From assembly GCA_002410555.1 (NCBI GenBank), contig DHSR01000033.1, forward strand, positions 62,880 to 126,879: DNA of 64,000 bases, in the 5' to 3' direction. This DNA is from Bacteroidales bacterium UBA5281. Its GTDB lineage: Bacteria; Bacteroidota; Bacteroidia; Bacteroidales; Lentimicrobiaceae. The position numbers were made by a program, and so were the translations under genes. The notes beneath the pieces were generated by a model. It worked only from the letters and a program-made list of their open reading frames with translations, did no database searches and had not been told where the DNA came from. Shown here piece after piece: positions 54,601 to 62,531 of this stretch (position 1 is its first letter; the number at the start of each line of letters is the position of its first letter).

Positions 54601-55865
54601 AGCTCGATAGAGAAAAGTGGAATAAAATTCAGGAGGTGGACAATGCTATTTTATGGAATTTGCGGCAGGAGCATCGCAAAATCTTATTAGATTACGTCCG
54701 CCAGCGGCTTAGCGAAGACCTTAAGCTTCGTCATGAAAGTCCTAAATTTGTGTTTGAAACAATGGATGCCATCAAGGACAACACACTGACCATTGGTTTT
54801 GCACGGCGATTTGCTACCTATAAGCGGGCTCACCTATTGTTTACCAATCCCGACAGGCTGGCGTTGCTGGTAAATAATCCCGAACGTCCGGTGCAGTTTA
54901 TCTTTGCCGGTAAGGCTCATCCTGCAGATAAAGCCGGTCAGGATCTGATAAAACGTATTGTTGAATTTTCAAAATTGCCCCGCTTTGCCGGTAAAATTGT
55001 ATTTGTAGAAAATTACGACATGGCTCTTGCCTCAAAATTGGTGCAGGGAGTAGATGTTTGGCTCAATACACCTACACGGCCCCTGGAAGCTTCCGGAACC
55101 AGTGGTGAAAAAGCCGTGATGAATGGTGTGCTCAATTTCAGTGTACTTGATGGCTGGTGGGCCGAAGGCTATAAAAAAGACGCCGGCTGGGCACTCACCG
55201 AAGAGAGATCATATGAAAACCAGGAGTTTCAGGATGAACTGGATGCCGAAAATATCTACAATACCTTTGAAGATGAAATTATTCCCGCATTCTATGAACG
55301 AAATGATGCCGGTATCCCTGAAAAATGGGTGCAATACATGAAAAATACCATCCAAAAGATTGCTCCGGAGTTTACCATGCACCGCATGTTGAACGATTAT
55401 CAGCAAAAATTTTATAATAAACTGATCGAACGTTCCGATAAGCTCCGTGACAATGATTTTGAACAGGTTCGGTTGCTTTCATCCTGGAAACGCAAAATGC
55501 TTCGCGGCTGGGATAGTATTGAAATTGTAAATGTTAATCTACCGGATTCATCTAAGCGGCCACTGCGCCTTGGAGAAAAATTCACCGCTGAAATCATTGT
55601 AAATGTTAATGAGTTATCTGCAAGCGATATAGGGATTGAAGTCCTGTTCGGAAACAAGGTTAACGATGAAGTGAAAACACCGACTGCCATTGAAGAAATG
55701 AATGTGGCGGGTATAGATGGAAACATTGTAAGTTTTTTCATTGAACTGCCCACAACCCAGGGAGGTGTCTTCGATTACGCCATAAGAATGTTTCCAAAAC
55801 ACCCCTTGCTGCCTCACCGCCAGGATTTTAATCTCCTAAAGTGGATTTCACAGACTCAGGGTTAA
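51603..55865 (+). CDS. Bifunctional glycogen synthase (GT3) - alpha-glucan phosphorylase (GT35) fusion
   Basis: Two opposing glycogen enzymes in one chain of 1420 residues. Residues 1-570 (from this start) are a GT3 synthase related to the eukaryotic GYS type: FETSWEICNKIGGIYTV, LFHEWMTGTGVLYLK, FPSYYEPWGYTPLES. From about 590 a short-form GT35 phosphorylase begins (RNLWWCWNPAAKELF) with AYFSMEYGLHDTVQIFSGGLG, FHCNEGHAAFIG, FARRFATYKRAHL and the pyridoxal phosphate lysine in EASGTSGEKAVMNG (Lys1170 from this start). The ATG at 51603 is preferred over an upstream Met at 51525 because homologues begin near KPDYIFE and the first 26 residues look non-coding. This fusion is known in Bacteroidota. 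Confidence 0.92.
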   Translation: MTEEKKLRPDYIFETSWEICNKIGGIYTVISTKAPGIQKEYHDNYMVIGPDVWKETNRNPDFIEDRFLFKSWREYAESKGLRLRLGRWNIESKPIAILVDFTPYFQNKDRVFADFWETYKLDSLAGQWDYVEPALFGYAAAKVIENFYEFNLSAQDRIVALFHEWMTGTGVLYLKKNVPQIGCMFTTHATVLGRAVAGNNLPLYGDFNQYPGEQSARRFDVISKFSLEKTAAQNADVFTTVSDITATECAHFLEKPVDLVTPNGFDDGFVPPENEFHHRREAARTKVMQITQALFNQEMPNDTLLLINSGRYEFRNKGIDLFIDALAKLNTDPELKRQIVAYITVPANHKGPDPDLMQRLNTATFDQAIEGVFLTHALHDPENDSILNKAKKVGLNNKAGDKVKLVFVPSYLNGMDGVFNFSYYELLIGFDLSVFPSYYEPWGYTPLESLAFHIPTITTSLAGFGLWIKKKVGASDPGAWVIERNDGNENIVSENISKIILRFAGFNTQQTNEARVMAFEISRIALWDEFIDKYKEAFDIALVKVLQRADLFRNKRPPDLLMSFPQKQDQIPVWHKMLVKPGIPERFNPLKRMSRNLWWCWNPAAKELFASINPVRWQQLKQNPISLLESLSVKEMLALQKDQSFLERMDQVYETFELYMKKRLEKPKDQVAYFSMEYGLHDTVQIFSGGLGVLAGDYLKEASDSNANMVAIGLLYRYGYFKQTITLFGDQTDSYHPQKFTHMPLKPVRNGNGEWLTISIVLPGRTLYAKVWKLDVGRIPLYLMDTDIDENNEADRFITHQLYGGDWENRFKQELLLGVGGIRVINALGLNPSVFHCNEGHAAFIGIERLRNLVQDDKFSFPQAIEIVRASQLFTTHTPVPAGHDSFSENMLRTYIPHYADRLNISWNTFMNLGRYIEDKQDEKFSMSVLATRLSQEMNGVSRIHGQVSRDMFKGMFPGYFSNELYIDYVTNGVHLPTWASSSWMALYANVIGEDFLARQLDREKWNKIQEVDNAILWNLRQEHRKILLDYVRQRLSEDLKLRHESPKFVFETMDAIKDNTLTIGFARRFATYKRAHLLFTNPDRLALLVNNPERPVQFIFAGKAHPADKAGQDLIKRIVEFSKLPRFAGKIVFVENYDMALASKLVQGVDVWLNTPTRPLEASGTSGEKAVMNGVLNFSVLDGWWAEGYKKDAGWALTEERSYENQEFQDELDAENIYNTFEDEIIPAFYERNDAGIPEKWVQYMKNTIQKIAPEFTMHRMLNDYQQKFYNKLIERSDKLRDNDFEQVRLLSSWKRKMLRGWDSIEIVNVNLPDSSKRPLRLGEKFTAEIIVNVNELSASDIGIEVLFGNKVNDEVKTPTAIEEMNVAGIDGNIVSFFIELPTTQGGVFDYAIRMFPKHPLLPHRQDFNLLKWISQTQG

Positions 55866-55903
55866 CTAAAAATCATTTTATAAACACATAAAAATTTTAA
55901 AAC

Positions 55904-56650
55904 ATGAAACTTCTCGAAGGGAAAGTAGCTTTAATTACAGGTGGGGTAAGAGGTATTGGTAAAGCCATTGCATTGCGTTTTGCACAGCAAGGGGCTGCCA
56001 TTGCTGTATCAGACCTGAATTATGATGAACATTCCATCAGCCTTGAGAAAACTTTAACCGAAATGGGTATTAAAGTTAAAGCCTATGCTTCAGATGCCTC
56101 CTCTTTTGAAGCGAGTGATGAGCTTATCAACAAGGTCATGCAGGATTTCGGGCGTATTGATATTCTTGTAAACAATGCCGGTATAACCCGCGATAATCTG
56201 CTAATGCGCATGAATGAACAGGATTGGGATCTGGTGATAAAAGTAAATCTAAAATCGGTATTTAATCTTACCAAAGCCGTACAGCGCGTAATGCTGAAAC
56301 AGCGAAGTGGCTCCATCATCAACATGAGCTCTGTAGTGGGAGTGGGCGGAAATGCCGGGCAAAGCAATTATGCTGCTTCTAAAGCCGGGCTCATTGGTTT
56401 TACCAAATCGATAGCTCAGGAACTGGGATCACGCAGCATTCGTTGCAACGCCATTGCTCCAGGCTTTATTGAAACTGCCATGACGGCTAAACTGAGTGAA
56501 GAAGTGCGCAATAACTGGATTAATTCTATCCCTTTGAGAAGGGGAGGCACACCCGAAGACGTTGCGGATGTAGCTCTGTTTCTTGCCAGTGATTTGTCCT
56601 CATACGTAACGGGTCAGGTAATCAGCGTTTGCGGTGGGATGCAAATGTAA
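55904..56650 (+). CDS. fabG: 3-oxoacyl-ACP reductase (SDR family)
   Basis: NADPH-dependent reductase of fatty acid elongation, classical SDR of 248 residues. The cofactor motif is TGGVRGIGKAIA, NNAG is present (LVNNAGITRD), and the catalytic residues are Ser143 (MSSVVG), Tyr156 and Lys160 (YAASK). The pattern NNAGITRDNLLMRM is diagnostic for FabG among SDRs, and it ends with GQVISVCGGMQM. It follows the GT3-GT35 gene by 38 bases on the same strand, so read-through from the glycogen operon is possible, although the functions are unrelated. Confidence 0.95.
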   Translation: MKLLEGKVALITGGVRGIGKAIALRFAQQGAAIAVSDLNYDEHSISLEKTLTEMGIKVKAYASDASSFEASDELINKVMQDFGRIDILVNNAGITRDNLLMRMNEQDWDLVIKVNLKSVFNLTKAVQRVMLKQRSGSIINMSSVVGVGGNAGQSNYAASKAGLIGFTKSIAQELGSRSIRCNAIAPGFIETAMTAKLSEEVRNNWINSIPLRRGGTPEDVADVALFLASDLSSYVTGQVISVCGGMQM

Positions 56651-56901
56651 GTCCCGGGTTGGTTTTACCTGTTGCCTGGCCTTTGCATCATCCGGAAGGA
56701 ATAGCCGGAACTTACGGTATACCTCATCTCCAAATCTGTCAGATTTCTGGGGGTAACCAAGCTGTGATATCTAAAAAGTATGCTGTGATCAGTTTGCAAA
56801 TGAAGACTGAATTGGGGTGGAGTGATCTGGTGTTGGATTTTCCCATCATCTGATTGGCATTGGTGGTATTAAACGTTACTCTGCCACAGCTTTTTACACA
56901 C

Positions 56902-57585
56902 CTAAGCCATTAGCTTTTCAAGATAAATATCAATATAATCGTTCATTTTTTTGCGTTTGTACTGAACGATAAATCTTGGATGATCCAGTACTTCTATATT
57001 CTGAAAAATGCGTTGTTCATCATTGATTTTTTTGAAATAACTGGCATTCTTTTTACCAAGAATAATGACCGACTTATTGTCCAGCCCCCAATCCATTTGT
57101 TGCATAAGTGATTTAAGCATAAATGGCCGACTGCTTGCCAATAAAAGCGGATCGTCGTAATAGTTGCAATTTACGTTGTTTCCCCTGTGATTTCTTATTA
57201 GAAATCCAAGTGGGCAAATGGAATTTATGTAGTAGTCACCATAAAATGCTTTAGCACCTCCATAACGCTCAATCATTTTGTACATAAATACCGCAGATGG
57301 TTCATTACTGTGAAAGTCCTTTACAGGGATTTCACATACTTCATTCAGGCGCACCGTATCAGTAAAAGGCACACCAGTAGCGCCAGCCCCCAGTCTGCCA
57401 GGATTAATTCCCAGAATTACCTTTCGGGGAAGACTGTCGTGATAATATTTCCGGTAAAATTGTCCGGCTATTTTTGTAACAATACCTTCTTTTTCAAAGG
57501 GATTCATCACAGTAATGTTCTCAGGCAATTCCCCATCAAAACTGAGAGAACGATTGAATTTCATTATTTTTTCGTTAAGATACAT
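56902..57585 (-). CDS. SMUG2-like uracil-DNA glycosylase family protein (DUF4918)
   Basis: A probable DNA-repair glycosylase of the UDG superfamily. The first active-site region is VILGINPGRLGAGATGVPFT, the usual GxNPG motif, and the C-terminal DNA-contact motif is DHPRFIVQY. PLGFLIRNHRGNNVN and IILGKKNASYF fit the Bacteroidota SMUG2/DUF4918 type. The ATG at 57585 gives 227 residues and starts YLNEKIMKFNRSLSF; the frame is open for 26 codons further upstream but that stretch is AT-rich. Expected target is uracil or a related damaged base. The gene stands alone. Confidence 0.8.
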   Translation of the reverse strand: MYLNEKIMKFNRSLSFDGELPENITVMNPFEKEGIVTKIAGQFYRKYYHDSLPRKVILGINPGRLGAGATGVPFTDTVRLNEVCEIPVKDFHSNEPSAVFMYKMIERYGGAKAFYGDYYINSICPLGFLIRNHRGNNVNCNYYDDPLLLASSRPFMLKSLMQQMDWGLDNKSVIILGKKNASYFKKINDEQRIFQNIEVLDHPRFIVQYKRKKMNDYIDIYLEKLMA

Positions 57586-57782
57586 ATGAAAGGAATTCAG
57601 GTTCAACCAAATATTTAACCGTTTTTGGGTTATTTGGCGCACAAACAATAAAAAAATGCTCAATGAATCAGTGAAATAACCCCGTGTAGTCCAGTGTGAA
57701 TACAGGTAAATAAAACAAAAGATTGTGATAACTGTTTCAATTTATTAATTTTGTGAGTATAAACCCTTAAATTCGCACTCTT

Positions 57783-58469
57783 ATGAAAAAGCTGTTTTTT
57801 ACCATTCTTATAATCGCAACTTTCACCATTACTTCATGGAGTCAGGCATGCGAAGGCTTTTATCCGCTAAAAACCGGAACTGTTATCGAAATGCAATCTT
57901 TTTCTGCAAAAGATAAACTGACCGCTACCAACCGTCAGACCATTCTGGAAGCGGATGAAACAGATGAAGGTCTGATCATTAAAGTAAAAAGCGAGCAATT
58001 TGATGAAAAAGGCAATGCCATATTTGAACAGGAATTACAGATGCGTTGCAAGGATAATGTATTTTACATGGATATGGAAAGTTTTCTTGATCCAAATACG
58101 ATGAAAAGTATGCAAGATATGGAAGTAACCGTAGATGCAAGTGATCTGGCTTTCCCCTCACGCATGGAAGTTGGACAAACTCTTCCCGATGGCAGTGTTA
58201 GTATGAAAGTTTCCGGAGGAATGGCCATGTTGAATATGACCGTCAATATTATTAATCGTAAGGTAGAAGCTTTTGAAAGTATAACGGTTCCTGCCGGCAC
58301 TTTTGATTGTTATAAAATTACCTATGATACTGACGTTAAGTCTATTGTGAAAGTCACAACCACTACCGCAGAATGGATTGCTAAAAACGTGGGCATGGTG
58401 CGGAGTGAAACTTATGATAAAAAAGGAAAACTCACCGGGTACACTGTGTTGTCGAAATTTATTCCCTGA
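57783..58469 (+). CDS. Secreted TapB-like (DUF3108-like) protein
   Basis: A periplasmic or surface protein of 228 residues: signal peptide FFTILIIATFTITSWSQ, then an all-beta domain from CEGFYPLKTGTVIEMQSF to GYTVLSKFIP. The motif SITVPAGTFDCYKITYD is the hallmark of the DUF3108/TapB-like fold, a flat beta sandwich seen in many Bacteroidota proteins of unknown function. One Cys follows the signal cleavage site, but the sequence is SQAC rather than a good lipobox. It probably has its own promoter in the 119-base gap upstream. Confidence 0.75.
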   Translation: MKKLFFTILIIATFTITSWSQACEGFYPLKTGTVIEMQSFSAKDKLTATNRQTILEADETDEGLIIKVKSEQFDEKGNAIFEQELQMRCKDNVFYMDMESFLDPNTMKSMQDMEVTVDASDLAFPSRMEVGQTLPDGSVSMKVSGGMAMLNMTVNIINRKVEAFESITVPAGTFDCYKITYDTDVKSIVKVTTTTAEWIAKNVGMVRSETYDKKGKLTGYTVLSKFIP

Positions 58470-58556
58470 GATTTTGAGTACTTTCTGCTAATTTTGCGGT
58501 GTTGAAAATGAATTTCCTGAAATCCGTTCTCTTGTTGTTACGCTAATATTACTGTT

Positions 58557-60644
58557 TTGAATTTTCAGATTATTTCGGGTTATTCATGGTGGTTTGCTCC
58601 CCTCTGTTTGTTGGCAGGAGCCGCTTATGCCATGTTTTTGTACTATCGCAACCAAACTGACGAAATTCCTCCCCAATGGCGATGGTGGCTGTTTTCGTTT
58701 CGCTTTATTACAGTTAGTCTGCTTGCCTTTCTATTGCTTTCCCCCATGGTTAGCCTGCTGATCCGTGATACTGAGAACCCAACCATCATCATAGGAGTGG
58801 ATAATTCCCGTTCGATGGTTTTGACATCTGATAGCACAGTGCAACGGAAACAACTTCAACAGGTGGTGGCAGATTTAAGCAGCGCCCTGGGTGATGATCA
58901 TCAGCTTAGTCTGTACAGCCTCGGACAAAACATTTCCGCTGATCCGGTATTGACTTTTGATGAGGGAGCAAGCAATATAGGTGCATTTTTCACCGATATG
59001 CAGAATCGCTATTACAATCGCAATGTAGGCGCTGTGGTTTTATTAAGCGATGGTATATACAATGTCGGAATCGATCCTGTGTATCCGGCACGATCATCAG
59101 GGTTCCCGGTTTATTCCGTTAAATTTGGCGATACTACCGTTTACTGCGATCTTTCGATTACTGCTGTTAAACACAATCAGATAGCGTATAAAGGAAATCG
59201 CTTCCCCATTGAAGCAATGGTGCAGGCCAGAGAAGCTGCCGGAAAATCAGCACTGATTACGATCCGTGCGGGTGAGACAGAAATTCTCTCAAAGTCGTTA
59301 AACTTTGTATCGAACAATCAGGTTATTTCTGTTCCTGCTTTTGCCGAAGCATCAGAAACTGGCATGCTGAAAATCACTGTAAAGATACAGGTGATTGAAG
59401 GTGAAACGAATACACGCAACAATGAACGGGTAGTTTTTGTAGAAGTTAAAGAAAAACGACAAAAGACCGCATTGCTGGCCAATGCTCCACATCCTGACCT
59501 CGCTGCCATCGAAAGAGCAGTTGGTCAAAGCAATAATTTTGAATTGGAGCAGTTTATTTCATCAGGCTTTAATTTTAATCCATCAGATTACAGTTTGTTC
59601 TTGTTCCATAACCTACCATCCACCTCCAATAACCTGGCAAAACTTGTAAGTGAAATAGAAAGGCTGAATAAACCCGGTTTATATATTCTGGGAAGTCAAA
59701 CCGACATACAACGCTTCAACGGATTACAGATGGGACTTTCCCTGATCAATTACGCTAAACAGCAAAATGAGGCGATTCCAGCGATTGACGAACAATTCCC
59801 GTTGTTCACTGTCAGTCGTCAGATGATCAGCTTGCTTGATAATGCACCTCCGCTGGTGGCACCTTTCGCAGAATATAAGCAATCAACAGCTTTGTATACG
59901 CTTGCTTACCAAAAAATAGGCAACCTCAAAACAGATATGCCATTGCTCATGTTTGGTCAGGTCGATCAGCGACGCGTTGGGGTCATCGCTGGAGAAGGTA
60001 TCTGGAAGTGGCGAATATTCGACTATAAGCTCAATAATAATCATCAGGCTTTTGATGATTTATTCGGGAAAATCATTCAATACCTTTCAGTGGAAGATGA
60101 TGCCGGGCGTTTGCAGCTTTCGTGGCGGAATTATTATGCTGAAAACCAACCGGTGGAGTTTAGTGCGATAATCTATAACGAAAGTTTCGAGATGATCACT
60201 GATCCTGAATTACAAATGGTAATTACCGATGAAGCAGGGAAAACCTATGACTATACGTTCTTAACATCCGGCAGCGGTTACCAGTTAAATGCAGGAAATC
60301 TGCCTCCTGGTATCTACCGGTTTACCGCTATTGCTAACACCGGCAGCACCAGGCTTCAACGCCAGGGCAGTTTTTCCATAACTGCACTCCATCTTGAAGA
60401 GATGAATACCGTGGCCAATCATCATTTGCTCAATAAAATAGCAGTTGAAACCGGTGGGAGAACCTATTTCAGCAATCAAATCCAGGATCTCATTCTTGAT
60501 CTCAAAAACCGGAATGACATAAAACCAATAATCTACAGCCGCAAACAGTTTACCGATATCATAAACTTTTTACCTGCTTTGATTCTTTTTATTGTATTGC
60601 TGGGTGCAGAATGGTTTCTGAGAAAATTTTATGGCAATTACTAA
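58557..60644 (+). CDS. Membrane-anchored VWA-domain protein
   Basis: A 695-residue inner-membrane protein with two N-terminal helices (SWWFAPLCLLAGAAYAMFL and RFITVSLLAFLLLSPMVSLL) and one near the C-terminus (FLPALILFIVLLGAEWFL). Between them is a von Willebrand A-like domain with an intact MIDAS, Asp82-Ser84-Ser86 (GVDNSRSM) and AVVLLSDGIYN, followed by immunoglobulin-like and glutamine-amidotransferase-like regions. This layout is common in Bacteroidota next to Bat/aerotolerance genes, but none is seen here. The start codon is TTG, as the only ATG nearby is in a closed frame. The M48 protease gene begins 13 bases after its stop. Confidence 0.82.
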   Translation: MNFQIISGYSWWFAPLCLLAGAAYAMFLYYRNQTDEIPPQWRWWLFSFRFITVSLLAFLLLSPMVSLLIRDTENPTIIIGVDNSRSMVLTSDSTVQRKQLQQVVADLSSALGDDHQLSLYSLGQNISADPVLTFDEGASNIGAFFTDMQNRYYNRNVGAVVLLSDGIYNVGIDPVYPARSSGFPVYSVKFGDTTVYCDLSITAVKHNQIAYKGNRFPIEAMVQAREAAGKSALITIRAGETEILSKSLNFVSNNQVISVPAFAEASETGMLKITVKIQVIEGETNTRNNERVVFVEVKEKRQKTALLANAPHPDLAAIERAVGQSNNFELEQFISSGFNFNPSDYSLFLFHNLPSTSNNLAKLVSEIERLNKPGLYILGSQTDIQRFNGLQMGLSLINYAKQQNEAIPAIDEQFPLFTVSRQMISLLDNAPPLVAPFAEYKQSTALYTLAYQKIGNLKTDMPLLMFGQVDQRRVGVIAGEGIWKWRIFDYKLNNNHQAFDDLFGKIIQYLSVEDDAGRLQLSWRNYYAENQPVEFSAIIYNESFEMITDPELQMVITDEAGKTYDYTFLTSGSGYQLNAGNLPPGIYRFTAIANTGSTRLQRQGSFSITALHLEEMNTVANHHLLNKIAVETGGRTYFSNQIQDLILDLKNRNDIKPIIYSRKQFTDIINFLPALILFIVLLGAEWFLRKFYGNY

Positions 60645-60657
60645 ATGGTCTTCCTGA

Positions 60658-61881
60658 ATGATTCTGTTTTATATAATTCTGATCTTAATTTCACTCAATT
60701 TTATAGGTGAACGATGGTTGAGTTACAAAAACCACCTCTCCCGGATGAACCCAATCCCTGCATCTCTTTCGGATGTTTATTCACAGGAAAGATACCGAAC
60801 GTATCAGGAATATAAAACAGCTTCACATCGCTTCAACAGATGGGTTTCAGTCTTGTCTTTTACCGTAACTTTAATCATGGTAATCTATGGCTTTACAGCA
60901 CTTCACTTTGCTTTGCTGAGCATAAACAATGAACTCATACGTGGGTTGGTTTTTTTTGCAATCCTGGGTGTAGGTAGTGAATTACTTTTTGCTCCATTCA
61001 GCATTTATGAAACATTTATTATTGAAAAGAAGTATGGCTTTACCACGACCTCTGCCAAAACATACGTAACTGACAAGCTCAAATCATGGATATTGGCGAT
61101 TCTTCTCTTTGGAGGTTTTTATAGTTTGATTTACTGGCTCTATTCAATGTTTGGCTCAGATTTCTGGTGGATGGCCTGGTTGGTCATTTCCTGTGTAAGC
61201 ATATTCCTGGCCTTCTTCTATTCCACCCTCATTGTGCCTCTTTTTAATAAACAAAAGCCATTAGGCCCCGGGTCCCTGCGGCAGCGTCTGGAGCAACTGG
61301 CACAGAAAAGTGGATTTACCATCGACAACATCTATGTAATGGATGGTTCAAAACGATCAACGCGTGCCAATGCTTACTTTAGTGGTTTTGGCTCAAAACG
61401 AAGGATAGTATTATATGATACTTTGATAGATAAATTTGGCGATGAGGAAATTGCGGCCGTGGTGGCTCACGAAATAGGACATTACCGGAAGAAGCATGTT
61501 GTTTTTTCTATCATACTTTCAGTAATGAGTACGGGGATTATGTTCTGGCTTTTTTCTCAGCTTGTTGGCCGGCCTGAGATTTATGAAGCTATGGGCATCG
61601 ATGGCAAACCCTTTTATTTAGGTATAATCTTGTTTGGATTATTATATACTCCGGTTTCTATAATGCTGTCTCTTGGCTCCAATTATATTTCGCGGCGCTT
61701 TGAATTTCAGGCCGATGCTTTTGCGTCTTCACTCCATTATGCTATTAATTTACAAAAAGCGCTAAAAAAACTGGCAGCAGATGACCTTACCGACCTCACA
61801 CCTGATCCGGCTTATGTATTTGTCCATTATTCTCATCCGCCCTTAGCTCAAAGGCTGAATCATCTTGAAAAGTTGCAGTGA
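60658..61881 (+). CDS. M48-family membrane metalloprotease (Ste24/CAAX protease 1 type)
   Basis: A zinc protease embedded in the inner membrane, 407 residues with about six or seven helices. The metal site is complete: His271-Glu272-x-x-His275 in AHEIGHYRK and Glu349 in FEFQADAFA. PLFNKQKPLGPGSLR and YVMDGSKRSTRANAYFSGFG are typical of the Ste24 subgroup. In bacteria it is thought to clear damaged or jammed membrane proteins, as prenylated CAAX substrates are absent. Thirteen bases separate it from the VWA gene, so both are probably one operon; it ends one base short of the convergent TPR gene. Confidence 0.93.
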   Translation: MILFYIILILISLNFIGERWLSYKNHLSRMNPIPASLSDVYSQERYRTYQEYKTASHRFNRWVSVLSFTVTLIMVIYGFTALHFALLSINNELIRGLVFFAILGVGSELLFAPFSIYETFIIEKKYGFTTTSAKTYVTDKLKSWILAILLFGGFYSLIYWLYSMFGSDFWWMAWLVISCVSIFLAFFYSTLIVPLFNKQKPLGPGSLRQRLEQLAQKSGFTIDNIYVMDGSKRSTRANAYFSGFGSKRRIVLYDTLIDKFGDEEIAAVVAHEIGHYRKKHVVFSIILSVMSTGIMFWLFSQLVGRPEIYEAMGIDGKPFYLGIILFGLLYTPVSIMLSLGSNYISRRFEFQADAFASSLHYAINLQKALKKLAADDLTDLTPDPAYVFVHYSHPPLAQRLNHLEKLQ

Positions 61882-61882
61882 G

Positions 61883-62314
61883 TTAAACCCCTGACCTGAA
61901 TAAATTAAGGGTAAAAAAGGCCAGAGTTTCCAGAGCATCTATCTTTCGTGCACTTAAATAATCCTGGCCGGCTTCCCAGGTGTTGCCCAGTTTCTGATTG
62001 GTATATGCACGGTAAAGATAAGCACTCAGGCTATTGCGGTTAAGTTCAAGGCAAATGGTAAAATCCACCCTGGCTCCGGTATAATCCTTTAATTTAAGTT
62101 TATTGAATCCCCTGTGAAAATAGGCTTCTACAAAAGTGCTGTTTATTTTAACCGCCGTATCGCAAAACCGTATCGCCTCAGTATACTTTTTCTTATTTGT
62201 GGCTTCTATGGCCGCTTTTAAATAAGAGGTAGAGCTTCGCTGGGCAAAAACAGACTGTGTGGGAAGAAAGAGTATGAGTAAAATGAGTATCCTGTTATAT
62301 CTGAGCAAAATCAT
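61883..62314 (-). CDS. Small exported TPR protein
   Basis: A periplasmic protein of 143 residues with a signal peptide (LILLILFLPTQSVFAQ) and about three tetratricopeptide repeats, the clearest being YTEAIRFCDTAVKINSTFVE and YTGARVDFTICLELNRN. The ATG at 62314 begins the signal peptide cleanly; upstream starts at 62341 or 62347 would add up to 11 basic residues. Its stop lies one base from the stop of the convergent M48 gene. Function is unknown beyond protein binding. Confidence 0.75.
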   Translation of the reverse strand: MILLRYNRILILLILFLPTQSVFAQRSSTSYLKAAIEATNKKKYTEAIRFCDTAVKINSTFVEAYFHRGFNKLKLKDYTGARVDFTICLELNRNSLSAYLYRAYTNQKLGNTWEAGQDYLSARKIDALETLAFFTLNLFRSGV

Positions 62315-62531
62315 TTTTTTAGTTTTATGAGATGCCTTCATTCGCAACTTTACCGGAACTTATAATAACATAAACTTCAAACAAATCCAATGTTTCTAAG
62401 TTTATCTATTCTGACGAAATTTTTCATGTAAAGTTACAAATTCTGCGGTATATAAAAAAAATAAATAATGAAGTTGTGTGCTGCAACTCATCACCCGAAA
62501 GAATGAAAATAATATATAACCTCTACCCGGA

